DNA of 64,000 bases from an uncultured SAR116 cluster alpha proteobacterium. GTDB lineage: Bacteria > Pseudomonadota > Alphaproteobacteria > Puniceispirillales > Marisalimonadaceae. Below are positions 49,849-60,158 of this stretch, piece after piece. Within the stretch, counting starts at the first letter, position 1. Each line of letters begins with the position of its first letter. The position numbers and the translations under genes are program-made. The notes beneath the pieces are model-generated. The model was not told the DNA's origin. It worked only from the letters and a program-made list of their open reading frames with translations, and did not search any database. Where the stretch lies: NCBI GenBank assembly GCA_902550555.1, contig CACCZR010000006.1, positions 22,494 to 86,493 of the forward strand, in the 5' to 3' direction.

Positions 49849-52354
49849 TTATACTGATTTAAAATTTATATTTTTATTTTCATTTAAAGACTTATTCAGA
49901 AGTAAGGCTAAATTATTGAGTATTTCAATAACTCTTTTTTTAAGTTTGTTTATATACAGTACAATTTTAACAATTAATTTAAGTCTTAATGAAGAGTTAT
50001 CAAAAAATCAAAAAACTCTTTTGGGTGGTGATTTAGAAATTGATTACAACAGGGGAAAAGCTGATTATAATTTAATATCAAAAATAAAAAAAATTGCACA
50101 AGTAACTGAAATAATTGAATTTAATTCAATGATTAATAAAGATAATAAATCAATTTTTGTAAGAATTAAATCAATTGATATTAATTATCCACTATATGGA
50201 AAAGTTGAAACACATCCAAAAAATGCATTTCAAATTATGAAAAAAAATTCCAATACAATTTTATTAAATAAAAATACATTTGAAAATTTGAAACTTAAAA
50301 TAGGAGAAAAAGTTAATATACAAAATAAAAATTTAACTGTTATTGGTTATTTAAAAAATATTCCTGATATAGGTGGAGCTTTTGTATTTGGTGATTATGC
50401 GATGATAAATAATATCACCCTTGACCAATTGAAATTACAAGCATTAGGAAATTTAATAAATAAAGAGTTTAAATTAAAATTTAATAAAAACATTGAAACT
50501 AAAAATGGTATTAAATTAGTAAAAAATATTCTAAATGAAGATAAAAATCATAAGATCAAAATGCCTGAAAATTCTGGAAGAGGTCTAAAATTAGCAATTA
50601 ACAACTTTATTCAATTTTTGTCATTACTATCAATTAGTGCTTTATTAATAGCTTCAGTTGGATTGGCTAATTCACTTTTATCATATTTAAATGATAAATA
50701 TATTTCTATTGCTATTAAAAAAGCTATTGGAATGAAAAATTCTAAAATTAAATTGATATATTATTGTGAATTATTTTTTCTATTAATTATATCATCATTA
50801 TTTTCTTATATTTTAAGTTTGTTTATAATACCAATCCTAAATTCATTCTTAATTAATTTTTATAATATTCAACTTTCATATCACTTTTCCTTTTTTACTT
50901 ACTTAAATGTTTTTTTTGCAGGTTTTGTGGTATTTGTAATTTTTTCTATCCCAACATTAAATGCAATTGATAGTATTAAAGGAAATGATTTATTAAAAAA
51001 TGTTAAAAGAGACATCACATTTATTTTTAAAACTAAAACAAATTCTTTACTTTTTTTAACATCTTTAATTTTTGTTTTATTTATATCTTTAAGTTCGTTT
51101 AGACCAATTTATAGTTTAATTTATTTTATAAGCTTTTTTATTTGCATTTTAATTTTTTATTTAATTTTTGTATTTTTTTTGCGTCAGTTTAAAAAAATCT
51201 ATATAGAGAATTTTATATCATTTAAGTTTGCTTTGAAAGATATTATAAAATTTAAAAATATATCATTGGTTGTTTTAGTTACATTGGGTTTAGGAACAAC
51301 ACTTCTTTTATCTCTGGGATTAATTGGTTTTAATTTAAAGAAAGAAATTTCTAAATCAATTCCAAATCTTGCTCCAGATTATTTTTTTATTGGGCTTCAA
51401 AATAATCAAAAATTAGAATTCATAAACTTTATTAAAAATAAAGATTCTTTAGCTGTAATTAATGCCATGCCAATGGTTTCTGTAAAGTTAATAAAAATTA
51501 ATAATATAGATCCATTAAATTATATTGATCGCTTTAATGAAAGCTTTTGGTTTATAAATAATGACCGAAGAATATCTTGGTCAGATAATCCACCTATTAA
51601 TAACCCAATCACAAAAGGAAAATGGTGGGAAAATAATCAAAATGAAGAAGAATTGTTGATTTCATTAGATAGCAAAATTGCAAAAGATTTAAATGTTAAA
51701 CTTGATGATGAATTTACATTATTAATCTCTGGTAGAGAAGTCATTGGTAAAGTTGTTAATTTTAGGAAAGTAAATTATCGAGATCTTAATATAAATTTTG
51801 CAATGTTAATTAATCCTTCATTTGCTAAAAAATTACCAAGTGAAATTCTTGCAACTGTTAAATTTGATAAAGAAGTAAAAAATATTAATTTATTAAATGA
51901 ATTTCCAAATGTTTCTTTTATCGAAGTTAGAAGTTATTTGCAAAAAATTTCAAATTTACTTAACAAAATCTATTTATCAATTTCATTGGTATCGTTGGTT
52001 GTTATATTTATAGGCTTTTTTGTTATTGTGAGTGCTATTGTTGTTCAAGGTAAAAGTAAAATATATCAAAATTTAGTTTTTAAAATTATTGGCCTAAGTA
52101 AACTACAAATAATCAAGTCCTCCATTATTGAATTCTTAATTCTTTATGGGGTTACAATTTTTTTCTCTACAATTTTTTCAATAATAATATCTAATTTTGC
52201 TATTAAAGGATTTTTTAATTTATCATGGGAATTTGATTTTAATACATTTTTTATAATTATAAGTTTTATTATAGTTTTAAGTTTACTATTAATATTTCTT
52301 ACAAATTTTAAATATTTAACTCCTAAAATTTATCCTTTAATTAGAAATGAATAA
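49829..52354 (+). CDS. FtsX-family ABC permease (YbbP-like)
   Basis: Large multi-TM protein with two FtsX-like regions, immediately downstream of the ATPase and divergent from tesA. Confidence 0.88.
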   Translation: MMEKLFNYTDLKFIFLFSFKDLFRSKAKLLSISITLFLSLFIYSTILTINLSLNEELSKNQKTLLGGDLEIDYNRGKADYNLISKIKKIAQVTEIIEFNSMINKDNKSIFVRIKSIDINYPLYGKVETHPKNAFQIMKKNSNTILLNKNTFENLKLKIGEKVNIQNKNLTVIGYLKNIPDIGGAFVFGDYAMINNITLDQLKLQALGNLINKEFKLKFNKNIETKNGIKLVKNILNEDKNHKIKMPENSGRGLKLAINNFIQFLSLLSISALLIASVGLANSLLSYLNDKYISIAIKKAIGMKNSKIKLIYYCELFFLLIISSLFSYILSLFIIPILNSFLINFYNIQLSYHFSFFTYLNVFFAGFVVFVIFSIPTLNAIDSIKGNDLLKNVKRDITFIFKTKTNSLLFLTSLIFVLFISLSSFRPIYSLIYFISFFICILIFYLIFVFFLRQFKKIYIENFISFKFALKDIIKFKNISLVVLVTLGLGTTLLLSLGLIGFNLKKEISKSIPNLAPDYFFIGLQNNQKLEFINFIKNKDSLAVINAMPMVSVKLIKINNIDPLNYIDRFNESFWFINNDRRISWSDNPPINNPITKGKWWENNQNEEELLISLDSKIAKDLNVKLDDEFTLLISGREVIGKVVNFRKVNYRDLNINFAMLINPSFAKKLPSEILATVKFDKEVKNINLLNEFPNVSFIEVRSYLQKISNLLNKIYLSISLVSLVVIFIGFFVIVSAIVVQGKSKIYQNLVFKIIGLSKLQIIKSSIIEFLILYGVTIFFSTIFSIIISNFAIKGFFNLSWEFDFNTFFIIISFIIVLSLLLIFLTNFKYLTPKIYPLIRNE

Positions 52355-52364
52355 AGTGTAGATT

Positions 52365-52670
52365 GTGTTAAATAAAGAGGTGTGTATGTTAAGAATTTTT
52401 ATTTTAGTTATTTTGTTTTTTACCTTTTCATCAATGTCACATGGTAAAGTATTTGATAAAAAGAAATGTGAAGAAATTTTAAAAAAATATGACGTAAGTT
52501 ATCAATCATGGAATAATATTCTTAATAGATATCTTAAAGAAAGAGAAAATTTAAAAGATAAAGATAAAAAAGAAATTAATAGAATGCAGAATATTTTTGG
52601 AAATGCAATGAGAGTTCATGAAGTAAGAATGAATACTTTCGCTAACTCTTATGAGGCATTTTGTAAATAA
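52365..52670 (+). CDS. Small putative secreted protein, unknown function
   Basis: Signal peptide (MLRIFILVILFFTFSSMSHGK) if the start is at 52386; two Cys in mature part; no family recognised. Confidence 0.5.
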   Translation: MLNKEVCMLRIFILVILFFTFSSMSHGKVFDKKKCEEILKKYDVSYQSWNNILNRYLKERENLKDKDKKEINRMQNIFGNAMRVHEVRMNTFANSYEAFCK

Positions 52671-52680
52671 AAGCCTGTTT

Positions 52681-53139
52681 TTATAAGTCTAATTTAAAAC
52701 TTTTATGTGTACTTAAAAAGCCAAGTTTTTTATAAAAATTGATTGCTTTAAGTCTTTCTTTATTACTCGTTAATTGTATCAATCCACATTTATTTAATTT
52801 TGCGATTTCAATACCTTTTTTAATCAATTCTGATCCATAACCCTTATTTCTGTAATCTTTCTTAATTCTAACTGATTCAATTTGGCATCTCGTCATACCT
52901 TCCATAGATAGGCCTGGAATGAAAGTTAATTGCATCATACCTATTATTTGATCATTTAAAACCATTACAAAAATTTCATTGTTTGTATCATTTAGAATTT
53001 TCATAAATGATTTCTTATAATTATTAAACGATGTTTCACTTATATTCTCTCTATCTTTTCCAAGATCATCGTCAAATAGAAGATATATTAAATCTTTAAG
53101 GTTTTTTAATTTTGCTTTTTCAATTATTAAAGTTGACAT
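52681..53139 (-). CDS. GNAT-family N-acetyltransferase
   Basis: IESVRIKKDYRNKGYGSELIKKGIEIAK, AINFYKKLGF. Confidence 0.9.
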   Translation of the reverse strand: MSTLIIEKAKLKNLKDLIYLLFDDDLGKDRENISETSFNNYKKSFMKILNDTNNEIFVMVLNDQIIGMMQLTFIPGLSMEGMTRCQIESVRIKKDYRNKGYGSELIKKGIEIAKLNKCGLIQLTSNKERLKAINFYKKLGFLSTHKSFKLDL

Positions 53140-53196
53140 ATTTATTAATCATTTTTAATTAGTACAATAATTTTTAATTTCTATAACATTTAAAAA

Positions 53197-53967
53197 ATGA
53201 TCATTAAACTTCTTTTTTATGCACTTTTATTGATATGGCCATCAGTATTATTATCGAGTTCAAAAATAGATAAATATGATTTTTCAATTCAATTTTCTAA
53301 TTTATCAATTGCAAGAATTTCAGCCACAGTTAAAAAAAATGAAAATAAAATTTTATATTCAATAGTATCTTCTTCTGATGGTTCTCTCAAAAGTTTTTAC
53401 AAATTTTCTTCAATTATAAAAGGACAGTCTAAAAGAATTAAAGATAAATTATTTCCTTCGATTTATGAAACTTTTTCAAGTTATAAAGGCAAAACTAGAA
53501 AATCTAATGTTGAATGGGACAATTCAAATAATGTCTTAAAATTTAAAAATACACCTAAGTTAGATTTAAAAAAAGTAAATAAAATCCCCCAAAATACTAT
53601 TTTTAATGTATTAGATCCATTTACAGCATTGATTAATACAACTGACAATCTCCAACTAAATAATTCATGTAGCAATAAATTTAGAATTTTTGACGGTAGA
53701 AGAAGGTACGATTTAGAAATGATAGAGTTAAGCAGGTCATTTTTGAAGAAAGATAGACCAAAAACTTATGAAGGTAATGTAATAGTATGTGGTTTAAGAT
53801 TTTATCCTATTGGAGGTCATTATTTAGATTCAAAATGGAAACCTGAAAATGATAAATTTTCTGATATAAAGTTATATTTTGGTTTTTTAAATAAAAAGGT
53901 TTTTCCTGTTAGAATGGAAATTAATAGATGGTTTGGTTCAATAATTACGCGAATTATTTTTACGTAA
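53197..53967 (+). CDS. DUF3108-like periplasmic protein
   Basis: Signal peptide, NVLDPFTALI, RFYPIGGHYLDSKWKPEN...FPVRMEI typical of DUF3108. Confidence 0.68.
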   Translation: MIIKLLFYALLLIWPSVLLSSSKIDKYDFSIQFSNLSIARISATVKKNENKILYSIVSSSDGSLKSFYKFSSIIKGQSKRIKDKLFPSIYETFSSYKGKTRKSNVEWDNSNNVLKFKNTPKLDLKKVNKIPQNTIFNVLDPFTALINTTDNLQLNNSCSNKFRIFDGRRRYDLEMIELSRSFLKKDRPKTYEGNVIVCGLRFYPIGGHYLDSKWKPENDKFSDIKLYFGFLNKKVFPVRMEINRWFGSIITRIIFT

Positions 53968-53973
53968 ATATTA

Positions 53974-54918
53974 ATGAAATTTCTTTACAAAACATCTAAA
54001 GATTCAAATTTTTTATCTCTCATATCTTTATTAATTGGTATTTTAATTTTATCTTACCAAGATGCGCTTATAAAATTCATTGCTAATGATACAACATTTT
54101 GGCAGTTACAATTTATAAGATCATTTTTTAATATTATGTTTTTATACATAATTGTAATTTTATCTCAAAATAAGAGTTTGTTAATTCCTGAAAATTGGTT
54201 GCCAGTTACAATTAGAGGTACAATGATGGTTCTTTGCATGTTTTGTTTTTTTTCAGCATCCCCAATATTATCCTTATCTCAAATGGCAGCAGGTTTATAT
54301 ACTTTTCCAATATTTGTAACAATTTTATCTATAGTGATTACAAAAGAAATGGTTGGAAAATACAGACTTATAGCTCTTGTAATGGGTTTTATAGGAAGTG
54401 TATTTATATTACAACTTTGGAAAGAAGATTTTAATCTATATCAATTATTACCAATACTTGCAGGCTTTTTTTATGCTTGTAATATTATAATGATTAGAAA
54501 ATACTGTAGAAATGAAAGTCCAGTTGCTCTTACTTTTGTTGTGGGAATATTATTTTTCATATCAGGAATTATAGGGATCATTTTTTTTGAATTTATATTT
54601 GAATACGATCAAAATTTTACTCTAGATTTTATAACTAATGGTTGGGTTGATTTAACTTTAACAATCTTTTTATTTATTGTTGCATGTTCTTTGTTAAACA
54701 TAATAGGAAATTTAGCACTAGCTAAAGCTTATCAGAATGCAGAAAGCAGTTGGCTTGCACCTCTAGATTATTTTTACTTGGTTTTTGCTTGTTTATGGAG
54801 CAAGTTAGTTTTTGATGTTTGGCCAGAAAATATAGAATTTGCTGGTATTTTTTTAATAGTTACTTCAGGGTTAATTATTACATACAGAGAGAAAATAAAA
54901 AGTAAAAATTTTCAGTAG
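53974..54918 (+). CDS. EamA/DMT-family permease
   Basis: Ten predicted TM segments, QDALIKFIANDTTFWQLQFIRS, WLAPLDYFYLVFACLW. Confidence 0.88.
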   Translation: MKFLYKTSKDSNFLSLISLLIGILILSYQDALIKFIANDTTFWQLQFIRSFFNIMFLYIIVILSQNKSLLIPENWLPVTIRGTMMVLCMFCFFSASPILSLSQMAAGLYTFPIFVTILSIVITKEMVGKYRLIALVMGFIGSVFILQLWKEDFNLYQLLPILAGFFYACNIIMIRKYCRNESPVALTFVVGILFFISGIIGIIFFEFIFEYDQNFTLDFITNGWVDLTLTIFLFIVACSLLNIIGNLALAKAYQNAESSWLAPLDYFYLVFACLWSKLVFDVWPENIEFAGIFLIVTSGLIITYREKIKSKNFQ

Positions 54919-54922
54919 TTAT

Positions 54923-55519
54923 ATGGCAAATTTATCAAACAATAAATTAAAAACAAACAATACATTATTTGACAATAACGATATATTATTCAAAAAATAT
55001 TTAATGAAATCTAATGTTTTTGCGGAATATGGTTGTGGACAATCAACTTATTGGGCATTAAAAAACACAACCGCTCAAATCTTATCTGTTGATACATCAA
55101 TTGACTGGATAAAAACAATTAAACAATCAAAAGTCTATGACGATCAAATAATAAAATTAAAATATATTGATGTAGGTAAAGTTGAGAACTGGGGGTTCCC
55201 AATAGATTATTCAAAAAGAGATTCTTTTATTGACTATACAAATTGGATTTGGAAACAAAATTTGATCCCTGATACTGTTTTGATTGATGGAAGGTTCAGG
55301 GTTTGTTGTTTTTTTACGTGTTTAAAATTTGCTAAAGAAGGAACGACAATTATATTCGACGATTATTTTGATAGACCATATTATCATATTGTTGAGAAGT
55401 ATTTAAGAGTTCATCAAAAATGTGGAAGGCAAGCAATCTTTAAAATTTTTGATAAAAAGAAATTTGATTCAAAAACAATTGATACAGAAATAAAAAATTT
55501 TCGTCATGTTTTAAATTAA
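54923..55519 (+). CDS. SAM-dependent methyltransferase-like protein
   Basis: FAEYGCGQSTYWAL glycine-rich motif, LIDGRFRVCCFFTCLKF, IIFDDYFDRPYY. Confidence 0.55.
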   Translation: MANLSNNKLKTNNTLFDNNDILFKKYLMKSNVFAEYGCGQSTYWALKNTTAQILSVDTSIDWIKTIKQSKVYDDQIIKLKYIDVGKVENWGFPIDYSKRDSFIDYTNWIWKQNLIPDTVLIDGRFRVCCFFTCLKFAKEGTTIIFDDYFDRPYYHIVEKYLRVHQKCGRQAIFKIFDKKKFDSKTIDTEIKNFRHVLN

Positions 55520-55559
55520 ATTTTATTGTGTTTCTAAACTATTGAATTAAGTTAATTTT

Positions 55560-56033
55560 ATGAAAAATTTTTTTGTTTATTTTTGTTTATTTTTATATTG
55601 TTTTATTCAAAATTCTTGGTCAAATGATTTTAAAATTAATAATATAGTTATAAATAAACCATGGATTAAATCTATACACTCTGGTCAAAAAGTTACTTCT
55701 GGATATTTAGAAATTATAAATAATGGTAAATCAGATGATGTTTTATTATCCATTGAATCAAATTTTGCTAAAAATAATCAAATACATTCTATGAATATTC
55801 AAAATGATGTTATGACAATGAAACACTTGAAATCTGGATTGCTTATTAAAAAAAAATCTAAGATTTCGTTAAAGCCTGGTGGTTTCCATTTAATGTTTTC
55901 TGATATTAATGAAGAGTTAAAAAATAAAAAATATTTATTTATAAATTTAAATTTTAAAAAAAATGGATCTATAGAAATACCATTCCAAATTAAAAAAAAT
56001 AATACTAAAGGTCATGTTAAGCATAAACATTGA
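55560..56033 (+). CDS. PCuAC-type periplasmic copper chaperone
   Basis: HSM...MTMKHL...KPGGFHLMF copper-binding motif; signal peptide. Confidence 0.88.
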   Translation: MKNFFVYFCLFLYCFIQNSWSNDFKINNIVINKPWIKSIHSGQKVTSGYLEIINNGKSDDVLLSIESNFAKNNQIHSMNIQNDVMTMKHLKSGLLIKKKSKISLKPGGFHLMFSDINEELKNKKYLFINLNFKKNGSIEIPFQIKKNNTKGHVKHKH

Positions 56034-56039
56034 ATTTAT

Positions 56040-57083
56040 TTAAAATAAAATTTTTAAATAAAAAATTGTTAGTAACCCAACTGATACACAAGCTATGAAA
56101 CCTACGATGAGTGGCTTATAACCAAGAGTGAAGACTTGATTGAGATTTGTTTGTAGTCCTAATGAAAGCATTCCATATAAAATTAAAATTTTAGAAATGA
56201 ATTTTATGATACTTATACTTTCAATCCACATTATCTCGTATCGCGTATTTAAAAAGTTTAAGTCCCCCAAAGTTCTAAAAATACTAAACACGACAAATCC
56301 AACCACAAACATAGGTAAGAATTTTATAAAATTAGTTTTAAAATCTATTTTTGTTTCTTTTATAAATTTTAGTGTAAGTAACGGTATCAATAATATTAAA
56401 AAAGAATTTCTTAATAATTTTGTAGCCATTGCAGAATTTAAAGCATTTTCTGAATCAAATGTTTCATCATAAATCATTCCAGCAGCACTGACTTGAGCCG
56501 TGTCATGAATAGAAGCACCTAAAAAAATGCCAGCTAAAATGTCATCATTTTTAAAAAGTAATTCAGAAAGATAAGGGTAAGTAAGTACCGTAATAAGTCC
56601 AAATATAGTAACAATTGATACGGCGTAACTAATTTCAGTTTTTTTAGGGTTTATTATACTAGATGTGGCAATTATAGCTGTTACACCACATATTGCTGTA
56701 CCCATGCCAATTAAATAAGAAAGATTTTTAGATAAATTAAAATAATTTCCAAAGATATATATAATTAAGAATATTAAAATAATATTTAAAATAATTAAAA
56801 AAAATGATATGTATCCAAATGTCATAAGTTGATTTAGACTTAGAGAGATTCCTAAAAGTGCTATACCTAATCTAAGAAGTTTCTGTAAAGAAAATTCAGT
56901 AAACTTTTTAAATGTTGCATTTCTCAAGTAAAATTTGTTTAGAATTATTCCAAAAATTAAACTAATAAAAGCTAATGAAATTAAAATATTTTGTGACTTT
57001 AGATAATTGTCAATTAAATAACAAATAACTAGAATAAATGTACAAAATACGAGGCCAGGAGAGTAATCTTTAATGATTTGCAT
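56040..57083 (-). CDS. YeiH/UPF0324 family membrane protein
   Basis: LGIALLGISLSLNQL, GMGTAICGVTAIIATSSII, GIFLGASIHDTAQVSAAG. Confidence 0.9.
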   Translation of the reverse strand: MQIIKDYSPGLVFCTFILVICYLIDNYLKSQNILISLAFISLIFGIILNKFYLRNATFKKFTEFSLQKLLRLGIALLGISLSLNQLMTFGYISFFLIILNIILIFLIIYIFGNYFNLSKNLSYLIGMGTAICGVTAIIATSSIINPKKTEISYAVSIVTIFGLITVLTYPYLSELLFKNDDILAGIFLGASIHDTAQVSAAGMIYDETFDSENALNSAMATKLLRNSFLILLIPLLTLKFIKETKIDFKTNFIKFLPMFVVGFVVFSIFRTLGDLNFLNTRYEIMWIESISIIKFISKILILYGMLSLGLQTNLNQVFTLGYKPLIVGFIACVSVGLLTIFYLKILF

Positions 57084-57975
57084 ATTTCTTAATTTCTAAT
57101 ATAAAATTTGAAAAAATGAGAGGATTTTCTTGTGGTACATTATGACCAACATTTTTTAATAATTTATGTTTAATAAGATTGGTAAACTTTTTTATATTTT
57201 TTTCACGTTTTGGTTCTCGAACTCCATTCATTAAGCCATCAATTGTAATTGTTGGAACTTTAATTTTTGGTGTTAATGATAATTTATTTTCTATATTAGA
57301 ATAACTTTTATCACCATTGACAAGACCATATCTGTGTTTGTAGCTATGAATAACAACATCTACGAAATCAGGGTTTTTAAAACTTTCTTGAGATAACTCA
57401 AAATCTTTTTTTGAAAATTTCCAAGTTGGTGACCAAGTTTTCCAGAGAAATTTTATAAGATCATTACGATTTTTTGTTAGAGAGTTAAAACCTCTTTTTG
57501 TATGAAAAAAATATTGGTACCAATAATTTTTTTCATTTTCTGGTTTATCTGGGGTGATACTATCAATCTTAATATTTTGAATATTATAACCATTACATGA
57601 GATAAGCCCTATACATCTATGGGGATATAAAGCAGCTACAACACATGCTGCTCTACCACCCCAATCATAACCAGCAAGTATTGCTTTTTTAATATTTAAT
57701 CCATCCATAAGGTCAATAAGATCTTTTCCTAATGCCGCTTGTTCTCCAGATCTAAAAAAGCTTTTATTTAAAAAACTAGTAGGTCCAAACCCTCTTAAAT
57801 ATGGAACTATAATTCTTAAGTTATTTTTTTTTAAAATTTGAACAACATTTTTATAAGCATATATGTCATATGGAAAACCATGCATAAGAAAAACTGGAAT
57901 ACTATTTTCATTTCCAGTTTCAAAATATGAAATATTTAATTTATCAGTTTTAAGAGATTTTAAATTATTTTTCAT
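57070..57975 (-). CDS. Alpha/beta hydrolase (epoxide hydrolase/haloalkane dehalogenase-like)
   Basis: FLMHGFPYDIYAYKNVV, VPYLRGFGPTSF, ILAGYDWGGRAACVVAALYP, GHNVPQENP. Confidence 0.87.
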   Translation of the reverse strand: MKNNLKSLKTDKLNISYFETGNENSIPVFLMHGFPYDIYAYKNVVQILKKNNLRIIVPYLRGFGPTSFLNKSFFRSGEQAALGKDLIDLMDGLNIKKAILAGYDWGGRAACVVAALYPHRCIGLISCNGYNIQNIKIDSITPDKPENEKNYWYQYFFHTKRGFNSLTKNRNDLIKFLWKTWSPTWKFSKKDFELSQESFKNPDFVDVVIHSYKHRYGLVNGDKSYSNIENKLSLTPKIKVPTITIDGLMNGVREPKREKNIKKFTNLIKHKLLKNVGHNVPQENPLIFSNFILEIKKYANH

Positions 57976-57976
57976 T

Positions 57977-58651
57977 TTATAATTGCCAATTAATCTTATC
58001 AATATTTTTGCTTTCTAAGAAGAAATTTGTTTTCGAAAAAGGTTGTGATCCAAAAAATCCATTATTAGCTGAATATGGAGATGGATGAGGACTCTTTAAA
58101 ATTTTATGTTTGCTTTCATCAATTAGTGAAATTTTTTCTTGTGCTTTTTTACCCCACAAAATAAATACTAAATTCTCTTTTAAAGAGCTAAGTGAATGAA
58201 GTATTTTGTCTGTAAATAATTCCCAGCCCTTATTTGAGTGAGAAGAAGGTTTAGAAGCTTCAACTGTTAAGATTGTATTAAGTAACAAAACTCCTTGCTT
58301 TGCCCAATTAGAAAGATCACCATGTTGAGATGGTAAAATATTTAGGTCTGAATTTAGTTCTTTAAAGATATTTTGTAAAGATGGCGGAATTTTATTTCCA
58401 TTTTCTACTGAAAAGCTAAGTCCATTTGCTTGGTTTTGGCCATGATATGGATCTTGACCTAAAATTATGACCTTTACTGATGTAAATGAAGTTAAATTTA
58501 AAGCATTAAAAATTTTTGAACCAGGCGGGTAAATTCTTTTATTATTTTTGATTTCATTCTTTAAGAAGGTAGATAAATTCTTCATATATGGTTTTTCAAA
58601 TTCATCTTTTAAAATTTTTAACCAACTACTTTCTAAATTTATCTTACCCAT
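57977..58651 (-). CDS. ung: Uracil-DNA glycosylase (family 1)
   Basis: VIILGQDPYHGQNQANGLSFSV, GVLLLNTILTVE, SPHPSPYSANNGFFG; start trimmed to MGKINL. Confidence 0.95.
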   Translation of the reverse strand: MGKINLESSWLKILKDEFEKPYMKNLSTFLKNEIKNNKRIYPPGSKIFNALNLTSFTSVKVIILGQDPYHGQNQANGLSFSVENGNKIPPSLQNIFKELNSDLNILPSQHGDLSNWAKQGVLLLNTILTVEASKPSSHSNKGWELFTDKILHSLSSLKENLVFILWGKKAQEKISLIDESKHKILKSPHPSPYSANNGFFGSQPFSKTNFFLESKNIDKINWQL

Positions 58652-58706
58652 ATAGTTTAAATAACTAAAATATTGATAAATTTTCAATATTTTTTATAGT
58701 TTAGTT

Positions 58707-60158
58707 GTGAATAAATCTTTTTTTCGAAAAGTTGGTTTTGGTCTCGGGGTGGATGAATCAATTCCGTCCGAACCACTTGAGTGGTCTATCTCACAAATTG
58801 AAAAATTACCAAAACTTAATTGGTCAGGACCTATTTATTCATTAAAAGAAATGATGGAGTTTCACGGTAATTATAATTATCAAGATAGAAGAGTTCTAAG
58901 AAAAAAATTTAAGAAAGATAGAAAAGCATATCAAATAGAAAAACGATTTCTTAAATACAAAACCGGTCATTATTATTTTGAACCATTATGGTTGTATATT
59001 AGGCACAATGAGGCAGTAAATGGTAGTTCACCTGTGTTTCAAAGATTTTTACATTTTTGGGGAAATCATTTTGCTATTCAAAAGAAAAATGCAATGTACT
59101 CTTATGATGTAGGCCCCTATCACAGAGAAGTGATTGCACCTGCAATGTTAAAAAATATAGAAGATTTAGTCTATGAAGTAACAATTTCCTGGGCAATGAT
59201 ACATAATTTAGATAATACAAAATCTATAGGACCTAATTCACCAAAAGCTTTTAAATATGCTGAGAGAGGAAAAACAGCTAATTTAAATGAAAATCATGGT
59301 AGAGAGCTATTAGAGTTACATACAGTTTCACCAAATGCAGGTTATTCACAAAATGATGTTATTGATATGTCAAAAGTCATGTCTGGTTGGATGCATAGGA
59401 TACCAAAAATGAGTTCACGAATTCATAAAAGAGAAGAAAATGTACCCGTTCATTTTATTGAAGAATATCATGATAGTGGTCCATTTAATATATTAGGGAA
59501 AAAATATGTAGAGGGATTTGGCACTAAGGCAGCTAGAGAAATGTTAAGAAAAGTGATTAAAGATTTAGTTAAAAAACCAGCATGTATTGAATTTATATCA
59601 AAAAAATTATGTAATCATTTTGTTACACAAAATCCTTCTGAAGAAATAATAAATCCTGTTATTAAAGCTTGGAAAAAATCAAATGGTGATCTGAAAACAA
59701 TTCATTCTGAAGTTTTAAAGCAAGCTTACAAATTTTCTCATTTAAGAAAATTTCAACAACCTGAAACTTGGCTTTTGCAATTTGTTAAGATGTCAGGAAT
59801 TGAGTATTTTCCAAATGATATGTCTTATGATTTTAAAACTATGATTCCTAGAAATAAAGACCGTGTAAGAAGAGTTTGCAGAAATTTGGGTCAATTGCCA
59901 TTTAGACCACTTCAACCAAATGGTTGGTCAGATTTTGAAGAAGACTGGCTTTCCCCAGAATTTTTATTTAGAAGAATTGGTATTCTAAATTCATTGAAAC
60001 AAAAAGGAAAACTAAGTCATTTAGATAAAAATTATTTAGATCAAATTATTGAATTAAATTTTGATAATGATAATGAGGTAAAAACTTTTCTTAATAAAGT
60101 GAGCAATAATGAAAAAAGCGTTGCATTTTTTAGTAGTAAGTGGATGTTAAAAACATGA
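58707..60158 (+). CDS. DUF1800 family protein
   Basis: RFLHFWGNHFAI, NENHGRELLELHTVSPNAGYSQNDVID. Confidence 0.92.
   Translation: MNKSFFRKVGFGLGVDESIPSEPLEWSISQIEKLPKLNWSGPIYSLKEMMEFHGNYNYQDRRVLRKKFKKDRKAYQIEKRFLKYKTGHYYFEPLWLYIRHNEAVNGSSPVFQRFLHFWGNHFAIQKKNAMYSYDVGPYHREVIAPAMLKNIEDLVYEVTISWAMIHNLDNTKSIGPNSPKAFKYAERGKTANLNENHGRELLELHTVSPNAGYSQNDVIDMSKVMSGWMHRIPKMSSRIHKREENVPVHFIEEYHDSGPFNILGKKYVEGFGTKAAREMLRKVIKDLVKKPACIEFISKKLCNHFVTQNPSEEIINPVIKAWKKSNGDLKTIHSEVLKQAYKFSHLRKFQQPETWLLQFVKMSGIEYFPNDMSYDFKTMIPRNKDRVRRVCRNLGQLPFRPLQPNGWSDFEEDWLSPEFLFRRIGILNSLKQKGKLSHLDKNYLDQIIELNFDNDNEVKTFLNKVSNNEKSVAFFSSKWMLKT

Noticed and set aside
54234-54434. 66-aa ORF in another frame inside the EamA permease gene
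   Set aside because: Out-of-frame overlap within a well-supported membrane protein; composition is consistent with a chance ORF.
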